Shown piece after piece: positions 1 through 10,615 of a stretch of 64,000 nt of DNA; position 1 is the first letter of the stretch; the number at the start of each line of letters is the position of its first letter. This DNA is from Mauremys mutica (lineage: Eukaryota; Chordata; Testudines; Geoemydidae): the NCBI RefSeq assembly GCF_020497125.1, contig NC_059079.1, positions 50,169,114 to 50,233,113 on the forward strand, in the 5' to 3' direction. Under the pieces are notes generated by a model, which was not told the origin of the DNA, ran no database searches, and saw nothing but the letters and a program-made list of their open reading frames with translations. Position numbers and translations under genes: made by a program.

Positions 1-560
1 AAAGTGACTGTCACAGAGTTCACTCACCACTAGGGATGCCTCTTCCTAGCTACTCTGGGGATTAACTCCTTCCAGGACAGATACCTCCTTCTTCCTCCCA
101 TTCACACATCCTGCTGCCTCTCTCTGTGACTCTCTTAACAGCTTGGTCCTCCAGCCAGATCACTGTAGTCCTCTCCTTCCAGCATAGCAAAGTATTATCA
201 AACAACTGTCCCAGACAGTCTTCTGCTCTATTGCCCAATCTGTACCACCTGCCAGTGGCTAGTAGGGGAATCCAGGCCCACCCTCTACATAGGGTTCCAG
301 TCCAGGGACCCTATGTCAAGCAACTGGGAATGTGCTTTCTCCCAGATCCAGACTGCTTCCCCTATAACCTTTTTCTGCTGCCAGCTTTCTGTTCCTTCTC
401 AGCCAGTGTGCATCTTCAATCAGCCTTTCAATTCCTGGCTCTTCCTGAGGTGCAGCCTATCAGGTTAATTGACGTCACTTACCATGCTCTGCTTCATGTG
501 GGATGAACATCCCATCACAGTGTCCTGAGGCTTTCCTATAACTCCATGTTCCCCACCTCT
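1..560. repeat. Decayed LTR-like interspersed repeat fragment, family uncertain
   Basis: Positions 271-340 resemble 5167-5235 in the same order and orientation: both carry TAGGGGAA(T/C)CCAGGCCC, then a GGTTCCA-like block, CAGGG and AAGCA. This shows a shared dispersed repeat. The 126-codon open frame at 126-506 lies inside it and has no recognisable domain. Confidence 0.45.
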
Positions 561-964
561 CTACTATAGCAGTTGCTGGAAACAGGGTACCTTGGCAGGC
601 TGTACCCCTGCAGATCTGTACCCCACCCTCAGTGTCACAGATCCATAGGATCTGGTCTATGACCCAGTCTGTAATCAGTCCCTTAGGAGTGACCCCTTTG
701 GTGTGCCAGACCCAAAGACCAACACAGTTCTACAGGGGCATGCCCGTGGCCTCCAAAAATTAAAACTGGGTATTTGGGCACCAGCGATCCCTGTATCACT
801 CTATGGGTCCCCTCTCAATGAGCATTTGCAGTGATAGCAGGCAGCCTTTTCAGAACAAGGTAACATTATTGATTGGTCACTTGACACACAGAATCTGAAA
901 GTCCTGGGTTAACACAGAGAGGGAAAGGTTAAGCCATAGTCCATCCTGGCCAAGTCGGTACAAT
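561..964. repeat. Interspersed repeat, left part, later split by two insertions
   Basis: The sequence runs up to the hAT MITE at 965. It appears to resume at 1329-1353 and again at 2090-2195, once the insertions and their target duplications are set aside. I recognise it only as a dispersed turtle repeat of probable LTR-retroelement origin. Confidence 0.4.
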
Positions 965-1320
965 CAGGTGCGACTCTAGGAATCCCGCCGCCCCAAGCAG
1001 GGTGGCGCGCCGCGGGGCGCGCTCTGGCAGTCGCCGGTCCCGCGGCTCCGGGGGACCTCTTGCAGGCATGCCTGCGGAGGTTCCGCTGGTTCTGCGGCTC
1101 CGGTGGAGCATCTTCTGGCATGCCTGTGGGATGTCCACCCGAGCCGCGGGACCAGCGAACCCTCCGCAGTCATGCCTGCGGGAGGTCCACTGGTCCCGTG
1201 GCTCCGGTGGACCTCCCGCAGGCATGACTGCGGAAGGTCCGCCAGAGCCGGCTACCGTCCTGCCGGCAAAATGCCACCCCAAACGCGCGCTTGGCGCGCT
1301 GGGGTCTGGAGCTAGCCCTG
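965..1320. mobile_element. GC-rich hAT-type MITE, copy 1 (with 28-bp perfect hairpin)
   Basis: The element begins CAGGTGCGACTCTAG and ends CTAGCCCTG, and is very CpG-rich. It is flanked by GGTACAAT (957-964) and AGTACAAT (1321-1328), a 7-of-8 match fitting the 8-bp target duplication of hAT transposons. Inside, 1163-1190 and 1207-1234 are a perfect 28-bp inverted repeat with a 16-nt loop. All open frames here are by-products of the CpG-rich repeat. Confidence 0.75.
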
Positions 1321-1353
1321 AGTACAATCAGACAGACAAACCGTTGTGGCTCC

Positions 1354-2084
1354 TGTCATAAACAGATAGTAAAGGGTTACCTGTAAAGGGTTAAGAAGTT
1401 CACCTAGCCTAGCTGACACCTGACCAGAGGAACCAATGGGGGAACAAGATGTTTCAAAAGGAAGGAGGGAAGTTTTCCTTTGTTTAGAGTTTCAGTTTCA
1501 GCCAGAGTGAAAAAGATCAAGGAACCAGCCTCTTATCAGAGTAGTAAGTTTTAGAAAGGGAAAAATAGGTTTATGTTTATTTTCTTTGTAACTTGTCTTG
1601 GTAACATTAAGGGAATTATCAAAATTGGGTATTTGGGTATTTTTTGTGTAACTAAGTTTTTGCCCAGGGGAACATCCTCTGTGTTTGGAATCTGTTGTCT
1701 GTGAGAGTAGCTGATATGCTAATCTCTCCCAGAGGGTTTTCTTTTACCTTTCTTTTCTTTAATTAAAAGCCTTTTTCTTAATACCTGATTGATTTTTTCC
1801 TTGGTTTTAGATCCAAGGGAGTTGGATCTGGATCCACCAGGAGTTGGTGGGAGAAAGGAGGGGGGATGGTTAATTTCTCCTTCTTTTAAGATCCAAGGGG
1901 TTTGGATCTGTGTTCACCAGGAAATTGGTGAAGTCTCTCAAGGCTACCCAGGGAAGAAAAGTAGTGCTCGGGGGGCGGGGGGTGGCAGCAATACCAGATC
2001 TAAGCTGGTAATTAAGCTTAGAAGTGTTCATGCAGGTTCCCACATCTGTACCCTAAAGTTCAGAGTGGGGAAGGAACCTTGACA
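1354..2084 (+). mobile_element. Solo LTR (731 bp) of an endogenous retrovirus-like element
   Basis: It starts TGTCATAAACAG and ends CCTTGACA, with the short terminal inversion TGTCA/TGACA. It is flanked by the perfect 5-bp direct repeat GCTCC at 1349-1353 and 2085-2089. A polyadenylation-like AATTAAAAG lies at about 1760. There is no internal region or second LTR, so recombination between LTRs has probably removed the body. No viral protein is encoded. Confidence 0.85.
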
Positions 2085-2195
2085 GCTCCGTTTCACTCCC
2101 TTTGTCTCAAGTCCCACTTGAGAGCAACTGAGTCCCTCCAAAAGCGAAATTTTATTCCTGTATCTGACACTTTTTGATCCATTGTTCTCAATCCG

Positions 2196-2346
2196 AGCCG
2201 TCTGATCTTACTTAGGGAGATGGTGGAATCTCCATCCTTAGAGGTTTTTAAGGCTCGGCTTGACAAAGCCCTGGCTGGGATGATCTAGTTGGTGTTGGTC
2301 CTGCCTTGAGCAGGGGATTGACTACCAAACCTGATATTCTATGATC
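2196..2346 (+). mobile_element. CR1 LINE 3'-end fragment
   Basis: The text matches the CR1 3' end: GGAGATGGTGGAATCTCC, then GAGGTTTTTAAGGCTCGGCTTGACAAAGCC-like sequence, CCTGCCTTGAGCAGGGG, and the terminal TATTCTATGAT. It is heavily 5'-truncated and non-coding. Confidence 0.85.
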
Positions 2347-2354
2347 TGCTTCCC

Positions 2355-2467
<113 letters not shown>

Positions 2468-2838
2468 AAATCGCCTTCCTCTTGGCTGCTGATTGCTAGG
2501 TGTAAGGGTCCTGGTCATTGGGTCCCCATTGTCGGTTTGAGATTCTCCATTGATATATGTCAGTTTCAGCAAGTTCCAGCCAGTTGCTTAATGACCCATT
2601 GATTCCACTCCAGACCAGACAGTTATATGTCACAAACACTTCTTTATGTCTCTTGCTCTGCTCCAACAGCAGCTTTAATCCTTTTGTACCCTCTGAATAG
2701 CAATGCAAAGTACAGAGGTAAACTGAGGCATGCATGGGAGGCATAAAAATATTGCAGAAAATTCCCACTTCATCATACTCAGCCAATACCTAATACATGT
2801 GAAATATGTAGAAAAAAGGTAACTATTCCCTTATACTT

Positions 2839-2970
2839 AAAGGTGGGGTTTTTCACAGCACTCAGCATTGGCCTAACTCTGCTCCCATTGAAGTCAGTAG
2901 TAAAATTCCAATTAATTCAATGGGACCAGAGTTAGGCCAATGATGAGTGCTTTGGAAAACCTCACCCTAA
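2839..2970. mobile_element. Palindromic MITE (GAAGTCAATGG-core family)
   Basis: The left arm at about 2839-2892 (GCATTGGCCTAACTCTGCTC, CCCATTGAA) is mirrored by the right arm at about 2917-2970 (TTCAATGGG, CCAGAGTTAGGCCAATG, AAAACCTCACC). It would fold into one long hairpin. Related shorter palindromes occur elsewhere in the window. Confidence 0.7.
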
Positions 2971-3715
2971 AGATCTTCTAATATCAAAAGTATTATAGAA
3001 CTCTCTGCAGCTATTTCAAATTACTGTCTCTGACTTTAATCATGATTTTATATGATTTGCTGTGTGGGGAGGGGTTGTGCATTTACATGCAGGATAGAGA
3101 CCCAAATGAATAATTATCAGAGAGGGACATAGCTTAGTGAGATGATTATGCTTTTGCACAGAGGGACCTTTAATTAATATCGGTGAGGTGTGGGGCTGGT
3201 GAGGAGGATTTCTGGATGGAATTAAATTTGCATAGAGAAGGTGGTCGAATCCCTGTAAATGTGCTTTAGTTAACAGAAAAATCCCACAGAAAACTTGCTA
3301 GTATAATTGTTTTAATTTTACAGGGCTGCAAGATGTTGCAGGTGATGATACAGTAATTACTGTGCAAAGAGCACATTAAGAAACAGCATAATTCAAAATG
3401 ACTTCATTGTTCCAATTGCTGATTTGAGAATGGAAAATACTCCCAGTACTATTATAAATAGCAGAAACATTGGCAAACTTTACAGAAAAAAAATTCTTCT
3501 GTGATGTTTTCCCATTTCACCTCTACAGGTAGTTACATTGTTTAAATCAACCTTTGAAATATGCATCACAATTACCCACTATAAATATAATTATTATTAG
3601 CCACCTTGCCATTGTCTAATACTTTAGGTACCTCACCCAATAAAAATATTGACTGTATAAATGTATCAAACCAAACTAACATGCCATGTTAAAGGAATGA
3701 CAGAATTAAAACTCT
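2971..3715. other. AT-rich intergenic DNA, no feature seen
   Basis: There is no credible ORF, RNA gene or strong repeat signature. Some old repeat content cannot be excluded. Confidence 0.4.
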
Positions 3716-4090
3716 TTGAAATGCTTTAAACTTAGTGGTCTCTGTGATGGCACTCACTTATCTCAGGTGCCACCCCTTGGTCAGGCAGGGCATGGTAGGT
3801 TCTTTTCTTTCCTGGCTCCCTATGTTGACAGCCACTCTGGTCCTGTGGTGATCTGCTGCTTCCATTACTCAGTCCTCTGGCCAGGTCACACATTGATGTC
3901 AACCCCTTCCAAGGTATATAAAGAGTTCAGCAATGGGGTTGTGCTCCAGGTAAAACAAGGAACTGCAAGGCTGCCACCCCAGAGTCAGGATCTCACAATC
4001 TTGACCCTTCTGTCTCCTCAGGACCTTCTCTCATCTATATTACCCATTGTGATCCAGGAACAACTTGATGCCAACTGGTAGAGGGTACCG
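3716..4090. repeat. Probable LTR-like dispersed repeat fragment
   Basis: The text (TCTCAGGTGCCACCCCTTGG, GACAGCCACTCTGGTCC) resembles a dispersed turtle repeat that I associate with the fragments at 1-560 and 4830-5340. The 121-codon frame inside has no known domain. Family uncertain. Confidence 0.3.
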
Positions 4091-4829
4091 GGGATGCACC
4101 AAGTTTTACAGGGATCTCTTCAGGCAGATATATGCATAGTAATTCACTAGCAGGTGATGTGAGGTCTCTACTAAGAGCCAGTAGCCCACTAGTTATCTTA
4201 ATCACTGCAAAATGTGTATATGGATAGTATTTGAATTATACACGTCTATTGGAAACTATGTTTTTAAGTGATGTGAGTCAAGACAGGTCACCGGAAGATG
4301 ATAAACGTGTTCACCAGACAAAAGATAGTAGACGCTTATCTCCCTGGCTGGTCATTGTGTGTCTTGCAGTGTAAGTCTGTTTGTATTACTAAGCCTGATG
4401 CTAATGAAGAGATTGTGAATTCACATGAGAGAAGATCTGTAGGAAAAACAAAAAAACAGCAGGAGAGTGTTCTGTTTATGACTAAGAACAAAGGATTAGT
4501 CTGGTGTATCCGGAGAATGCAAGGAGACAACAGTATCCTTCACCAAGGAGACAAATGGCCAGTGTGTTCCATCTTTTGAAAGGAAGATCACAACCAACCT
4601 GAATGGAAAACACTGCAAAGACTTCGGGTAAGATAAACTTCATCAGGCGGGAAAGTATCTTGTTAGTTAAGTCTAGGCTCTAGAGTGCAAGTTAGGATTT
4701 TGTTTTGCATAGAACCATTTTTCCAATACTTTTCTTGCTGCTTCTTGAATCTCCACTCTTTTTAAACTTGTACTCATTTTCATTATAAACATATGTACCG
4801 TATGTGTTGTATGTTAAGCAAAGCTGTGA

Positions 4830-5340
4830 TCTAAGGTGCAACCAGTAAGCTGGGGTGTCCTGCTTCTTTGGGAGCAGCAGATCTATGAATTATGCAAGTG
4901 TCCAATGGAACAGGGGCAGGACACTCAGAGAACTTGGGGGTTGCAGAATGCCTATCATTAACCTGTAGAGAAAGAACAGGGCCTGTGCAGGCCTTGAGGG
5001 AAGTGCTTGTGTTACCCATGGCTGGGAGAATTGGGGAGCTGACCCCTTGCAGGCACAGACAAGGCTTCCTCACACTAAGGGCAGGTGCCTCACAACCCTG
5101 GGTATCCTCAGGAAGCAACACACATATATCATGGTACAATTTTGGCTTTCAGGGCTCCTAGGAGTTGGTAGGGGAACCCAGGCCCATTCTCCTCATCCAG
5201 TTCCAATACAGGGCCTGGTGTTAAGCAGCTCAGTCCTGCACCCTACAGCATTATACTGCTGCCTTCCTGGATCACTTCTTACCAGTCCCCTCTTTTCCCA
5301 ACAGATAAAAACAAAACCTTAAAGAACTGGAATCAAGGAT
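4830..5340. repeat. Second copy of the LTR-like dispersed repeat
   Basis: Positions 5167-5235 parallel 271-340. The hAT element at 5392 lies about 50 bp downstream. The repeat encodes nothing recognisable. Confidence 0.45.
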
Positions 5341-5391
5341 AAAGTCTCAAACCTTCTGAAAATCACAAGTCTCTTCCCTTTGGGTTTGGCA

Positions 5392-6561
5392 TAGGGTTGT
5401 CAATCCTCCCCGTTTTGCTGGGAGTCTCTCTGAATTGGGTTCTATCTCCCAGAGGCTACTGAAGCCAAACCAGAAGATTTTAGGCTGCTAAGAGTCTGGT
5501 GGTGCAGCAGGGCTAAGGCAGGCTCCCTGCCTCCCCTGGCCCCGCACCACTCACAGAAGTGGCCAGCATGTCCTTGCGGCAGGGGCGGCTCCAGGCACCA
5601 GCACGCCAAGCGCGTGCCTGGGGCGGCAAGCCATGGGGGGCGCTCTGCCGGTCGCCGCAAGGGCGGCAGGCAGGTTGCCTTTGGCGGCGTGCCTGCGGAG
5701 GGTCCGCTGGTCCCGCGGCTTCGGCAGACCTCCCTCAGGCGTGCCGCCGAATCTGCGGGATCGGGGACCTCCAGCAGGCAAGCCGCCGAAGGCAGCCTGC
5801 CTGCCGTGCTTGGGGTGGCAAAATACCTAGAGCCGCCCCTGCCCTATGGCCCCTGGGAGGAGGTCAGGGGGTCTCTGTTCACTGCCCCTGCCCCAAGTGC
5901 TGAAATGTGCCAGACGCTTCCGGGAGCAGCGCAGGGCCAGGGCAGGCAGGGAACCTGCCTTAGCCCTCCTGTGCCACTGACCAGGAGCCACGTGAGGTAA
6001 GCATGAGCAAAGCCTGCACCCCAAACCCCTGCCCTACCCCTGAGCCCCCTCCCAGAGCCAGCAACTCAAACGCTGTCTTGCACCCCAACCCCGTGCCCCA
6101 GCCCTGAGCCCCCGCCTGCACCCAACCTCCCTCCCAGAGCCCCCACCCCCTCCTGCAATGCACCCTCCTACCCCAACCCAGAGCTTCTTCCCAGATCCTG
6201 CACCCCATACACCCTCCCACAGCCCAACCTCCTGCCCCATCCCTGAGCCCCCTCAAACACCCAAACTCCCTCCCAGAGCTTGCACCCTGCACCTTCTCCT
6301 GCACCTCAGCTCTCTGCCCCAGGCTCAGCCCAGAGCCTCCTTCCACACGCTGAACCCCTCGGCCCCAGCCCAGAGCACATGTCCCCTCTCATACCCCAAC
6401 TCTCTGCCCCAGCCCAGTGAAAGTAAGTGGGAGGAGAGAAAGTAATGAGGGGTGATGGAGTGAGCAGGGCAAGGCCTTAGAAAAAGCCTGGGGGCAGGGC
6501 GTTGGGGAGGGAACAGGGCAAGGGTATTTGGGTTTGTGTGATTAGACAGTTGGCAATCCTA
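5392..6561. mobile_element. Non-autonomous hAT element, 1170 bp, with a nested MITE
   Basis: The 5' end TAGGGTTGTCAATCC and the 3' end GGCAATCCTA are inverted repeats. The perfect 8-bp duplication GTTTGGCA flanks it at 5384-5391 and 6562-6569, typical of hAT transposition. No transposase is present. Positions 6020-6420 are an irregular C-rich minisatellite (variants of CCCCAGCCCAGAGCC), which produces long proline-rich frames that are not genes. A GC-rich MITE lies inside at 5580-5841. Confidence 0.85.
5580..5841. mobile_element. GC-rich hAT-type MITE, copy 2 (nested)
   Basis: The ends CAGGGGCGGCTCCAGG and CTAGAGCCGCCCCTG are inverted repeats of the same family as copy 1. Flanks CCTTGCGG and CCCTATGG match at 5 of 8 positions, so the target duplication is eroded or wrongly placed. 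It lies entirely inside the hAT element 5392-6561 and is therefore the later insertion. Confidence 0.75.
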
Positions 6562-7974
6562 GTTTGGCAACATCACTATAACCAGCTGTCGGACAGCAGG
6601 AGCACAGAACATAGGTCAGTTCATCTCCACTATTTGCTGCCTTAGTTAGCTGGCCGGTTCCTTTTTTAAGCTCCTCCGCAAGCCATGCATGGTTTGCAGC
6701 TGTGTTGAGGCTGCCTGGGCCAGGAATGGCTGCTTAACTCTTTCCTTACTGGTGCACGGTTTGTATGTCCTGTCACAGGGCCCCACAGCTTTGGCATTTG
6801 CTCCCCATTCTAGTCTGAAATAGGGAATGTGTGATGACCATCAGGGTATGGTGCTAAACTCATCTTGTTCCCTAGGTATTTGAAAATGAGTTGGGAATGG
6901 GATTGTAAGTATGGGGAATTGCTGGAGGTGAAGGAAGATTAGAGTTTTTAAATGTTACCTGGCTCATTGGGTGGTGGGTTATATTAAGTTATATTGCTGC
7001 ATTTATGGATTTATTTGTGATGCATTTTAGAATTTCTGTAAATACAAATAAAAAAATAATCCTGATTTAGAAGGGGTTAGCACTAAGCGTCTTATTCAGG
7101 TTATTAGGGAAAGCATTCCAAAGAGATGAATATATCAACAGTACCCAATCTGCTTCTGCATTGCTATTGTGATAGTACTAAAAGCCCCAGCCAGAATCAG
7201 GGCCTCATTGTGCTAGACTATATGAAAACACATAGGAAGGCCCAGTTCCTACCCCAAAGCTTGCAACCTCACTTGTATTAAAGCACAGCTAATAAGTGTA
7301 ACAGATTGTATGAGGGAAGTAGAAATGAAGGATTAGAATAGGATAAGGAGGTCTTGTAGTTACATAAATCAGCTGTGTGCATAAATTGATTGTTTGATTT
7401 CATTTAAGATTTAAAAAGTAAATAAATATTATCAGCCATCCCTGGTTGTGGCTCATCCTAATCATTACTGGGTTGGCTGATTCCTTGTACACCTCACAGC
7501 ACAACCAAATATCAAGATGAGTATTTTTAGGACACGATGTGAGAACCATGTTTTTGTTGTTTGTAGGGATGGCATTTTGTCCCACAAACAGAATAGAAGC
7601 AAAAGAAAGAACCAGCTTTATATCTGATGGAAACAAACAAAAAGTAAGACTCTCATTAAGTGGCACAACATAACTAAATAATTTATTTAGAAAATGATTT
7701 ATTGCACCAAATACAAGCTTGACTTACTACTGTTAGTGTGACAATTGATTCTTACCATATCTAGTAATAGACCCCGGAATACATAATTATTATTCTTACA
7801 GTAGTATATAGTGAGACAAGATAAGAGAGGTAATATATTTTATTGGACCAACTTCTGTTGATGGACGGGACAAACTTTCTGTACTACAACTGGTTCTGGT
7901 TGTCTGATTTGCAATATCACTCCATGTTATTTCTTAATACCTGTAGAAGAGGCAAATCCCCTCTATTCTGAGGG

Positions 7975-8120
7975 CTTGTCTACATGGTGCATTAGTCCAC
8001 ACCCGAAGGGTGTAATTCAAGTGGACACTGTCGAGAACACTAACTGGCCACATGGATCCTGCTGGCATGCAATAAAAGCTCCTTAATGTATGTTAATGTT
8101 GTCCTGTTTCAAACAGTACT
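7975..8120. mobile_element. MITE fragment with GGGCTTGTCTACA terminus
   Basis: The terminus GAGGGCTTGTCTACATGG belongs to the dispersed (T)GTCTACAC-type hAT MITEs also seen at 33366, 39616, 53000 and 61026. The far end is not clear. Confidence 0.45.
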
Positions 8121-10129
8121 ATATTAGTGCCAAGCTCTGATTGGCTGACAGCTTCACACAAGAGCAATTTGTATAATTATTTTATGGTTATTTCTCAATA
8201 ATTGTACAATGAATATGCAAATATCTGTATTCTAACTACCTAATTGTGTATTGACCATATTCTGGGTTAATAAACTCGCATTGGCCTCAGAATTTACTTT
8301 CAGCATTAAAGTGTATTCAGATATCTGATTTTTGCATCATAAACAAGAAACAACCTTAAGTTATAATTATATTATATCACTGAATTAGCAGACAAAATCC
8401 AATAACTGGCTGAGATGGCCTCAGAAAGTTTCCTACTATTGCCTTCCAAACATTCCAGTAGGTTTTTTGTGACCAAACATTGTTGAGTGAGAGTGTCATG
8501 TCGTCCTTTTACCTGTTCATGTAACTGGCTAGGTTCATTAAAGTTGTTCCATGTGTGTGTGTTTCTACATAGTGTCACTTTTCGTGCCTTCCTGTAAAGT
8601 ATCAGGAGAAATATATTTTTCACTCTCCTTATACTCAAAAATAGCTTAATGTTTTGGCTCAATCTTTACAAAAATATTCATTTCTGGGAAGATCCCTGAT
8701 CCAGCAAAGTACTGATTCTGTGTCTAATTCAAATTTAGACACATATGTAAGAATTTAGGTGAATCAGGGCCTAAGTCTAGAAAATTGCAGTGTGAAAGAA
8801 AGTTTCAAAAAGCAACTGAAAACAGGGGTTTAGAATGGAAACACATATACAACCTTAAATGGGAGTTTTCTGCTGCTGAGTCATCATTCAACAAAGAACT
8901 TAAGTACATGCTTAAATTTGATCATATGCTTAAAACCATCCCTTTTCAGCAAATCACTTAAGTATGTTGGTGTGCTTTGATAAATGGTCATCATCAGATA
9001 GTCCTACTAAGGCACTTATAATTGTGGTGTCTAAATGCCTGCAGTTTGGGATGAAAGATAAATGAGGTAGGAGTCACCTTTTTTTTCTTCCTCCTTCTCT
9101 CTGAAACTGAAGAGGATACCTGGATCTTCAAAACCTCACTATCCCCAAGTTTGGAAGGCTTGGGAATGGTCAGCCTTTAGGGCTGCTGCTGGCAGAAGCA
9201 CATATGGTGTAATCAGCATCAATAACACAAACTGTTGCAAGACAAGAACTCTAAAAAACATATTCACTGCCTAATTTTTGATCCATTATGTTCAAGTAGG
9301 TTCAAAATTAAGCAAATTTAGTTCACTCATCCAAACTCTTAACAGTCTTTCTAGCTCATTAGCCTCATGGCCCTGACAAATGATAAATGCTTGCAATATT
9401 GCTTATTTTAAGTGTGAACTAGAGGATGGAATATATTGAACAGATTGCTCAAAAAATGGTATTATATTAATGGTGTAACATTAGCGGCCCAAGTATTTTG
9501 ATTCTTATGGAGTAATGACAAATAACAACAAAGATTGTTTTAAGTTCTGCCACAGATTTTTTGTAATATGACTGTTAGGCTCATTTTTATGAGGGGTAAC
9601 CACATCTATTGAGATAATGTACCAGGTGTTAGGGAATAATTATTGGTTTGAACTACTGTCAATAAAATATTGTGTTCTTCCAACTGCAAATTGCTTTCCC
9701 CACACACTCACGTCTCTCTGGGGCCTGAAACAAAAACCACCTTCCTAAGTCCAGTGTTATCTTTATGCAGGTTCTTGACACTACAGCAGGTGAATGGAGA
9801 GTTTCACAGAAGCCTTCCAGTGCTTGGTCCCTTCTTGGGCCTCAATAAACTTCATTTGAACACACTGGCAAAATATATTTTATTGTTGCAAATACCCATG
9901 AATTGAAAGGACACAGCTGTGCCACCTTCAGTTGTACAGAATGACATTTACTATAACTTATTATATGTGTGTTTAAAGCTGGCTCTTGTGCCAAGCACCA
10001 GGCACAATAAACCTTCAGTTGACTGAATCACTCGATCTGAAATTGTGTCTTGTTTTATGACATGAATCACTGATATGTGTTGAAAAGTCCCCCATTTATG
10101 TCAACCTCCATTTATCCAAATACATTCCA

Positions 10130-10200
10130 GATTGTAAGATCTTCAGGACAGGGACCGCTGCTTTCTTGTGTTTGTACAGCACCTAGCACATCAAGGCCTT
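10130..10200 (+). repeat. MIR/CORE-SINE-type 3' tail fragment
   Basis: GATTGTAAGATCTTCAGGACAGGGACC and TTTGTACAGCACCTAGCACA are characteristic of amniote SINE tails. A related tail lies at about 35805-35920. Confidence 0.5.
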
Positions 10201-10283
10201 AGTTCATACCCAGCCCTGAGAAAGATCACCAGTGAGGCAGTGGAGGTAGGGGGGATTGGAAGGTACAGGGAGTCTCCAACAAC

Positions 10284-10607
10284 CATAGGCACCGAATTCC
10301 CCTCTACCCAGGGGGTGCTCAATCCTGCCCCTCTGCCCAGGGCGTGCCCCCACTCCACCCCTTCCCCCAAACCCCAACCCTGCCTCTTCCCCGCCTCTTT
10401 CTGCCCCCTCCCCTGAGTGTGCCCCATCCCCACATCTTCCCCTCCCTCCCAGAGCTGACCTGCGTGACACGAAACAGCTGTTTGTTGTAAGTGGGAGGCG
10501 CTGGGAGGGAGGTAGAGGAGTTGGTCAGATGTGGGAGCTTGGCTGCCTGTGGGTGCAAAACACTCGCTAATTTTTCTCCTTGGGTGCTCCTACTGAGTCG
10601 GCCTATG
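10284..10607. mobile_element. Foldback hAT-like MITE with CATAGGC/GCCTATG termini
   Basis: The ends CATAGGCACCGA and GAGTCGGCCTATG are inverted. Flanks CCAACAAC (10276-10283) and CCCACAAC (10608-10615) match at 7 of 8 positions. The interior is a large imperfect palindrome: CTCCCTCCCAG on the left and CTGGGAGGGAGG on the right, around AACAGCTGTT. Open frames across it are by-products. Confidence 0.75.
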
Positions 10608-10615
10608 CCCACAAC

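Larger units (their letters stand above)
6570..10283. other. Upstream intergenic DNA, mostly unique and AT-rich
   Basis: There is no credible gene. I see a MITE fragment at about 7975-8120, an old palindrome-like fragment at about 8875-8990 (CTTAAGTACATGCTTAAATTTG type) and a MIR-type SINE tail at about 10130-10200. Frames of 60-96 codons here have no domain signature. Confidence 0.4.

Noticed and set aside
470..477. Palindromic CRE (TGACGTCA)
   Set aside because: It lies in a decayed dispersed repeat 14 kb from the candidate promoter. Chance or a repeat by-product is more likely.
126..506. 126-codon frame at the left edge
   Set aside because: It lies within an interspersed repeat that recurs at about 5.2 kb and has no domain.
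5559..6445. Multiple overlapping frames of 65-128 codons
   Set aside because: They arise from the CpG-rich MITE and the C-rich minisatellite of the hAT element.
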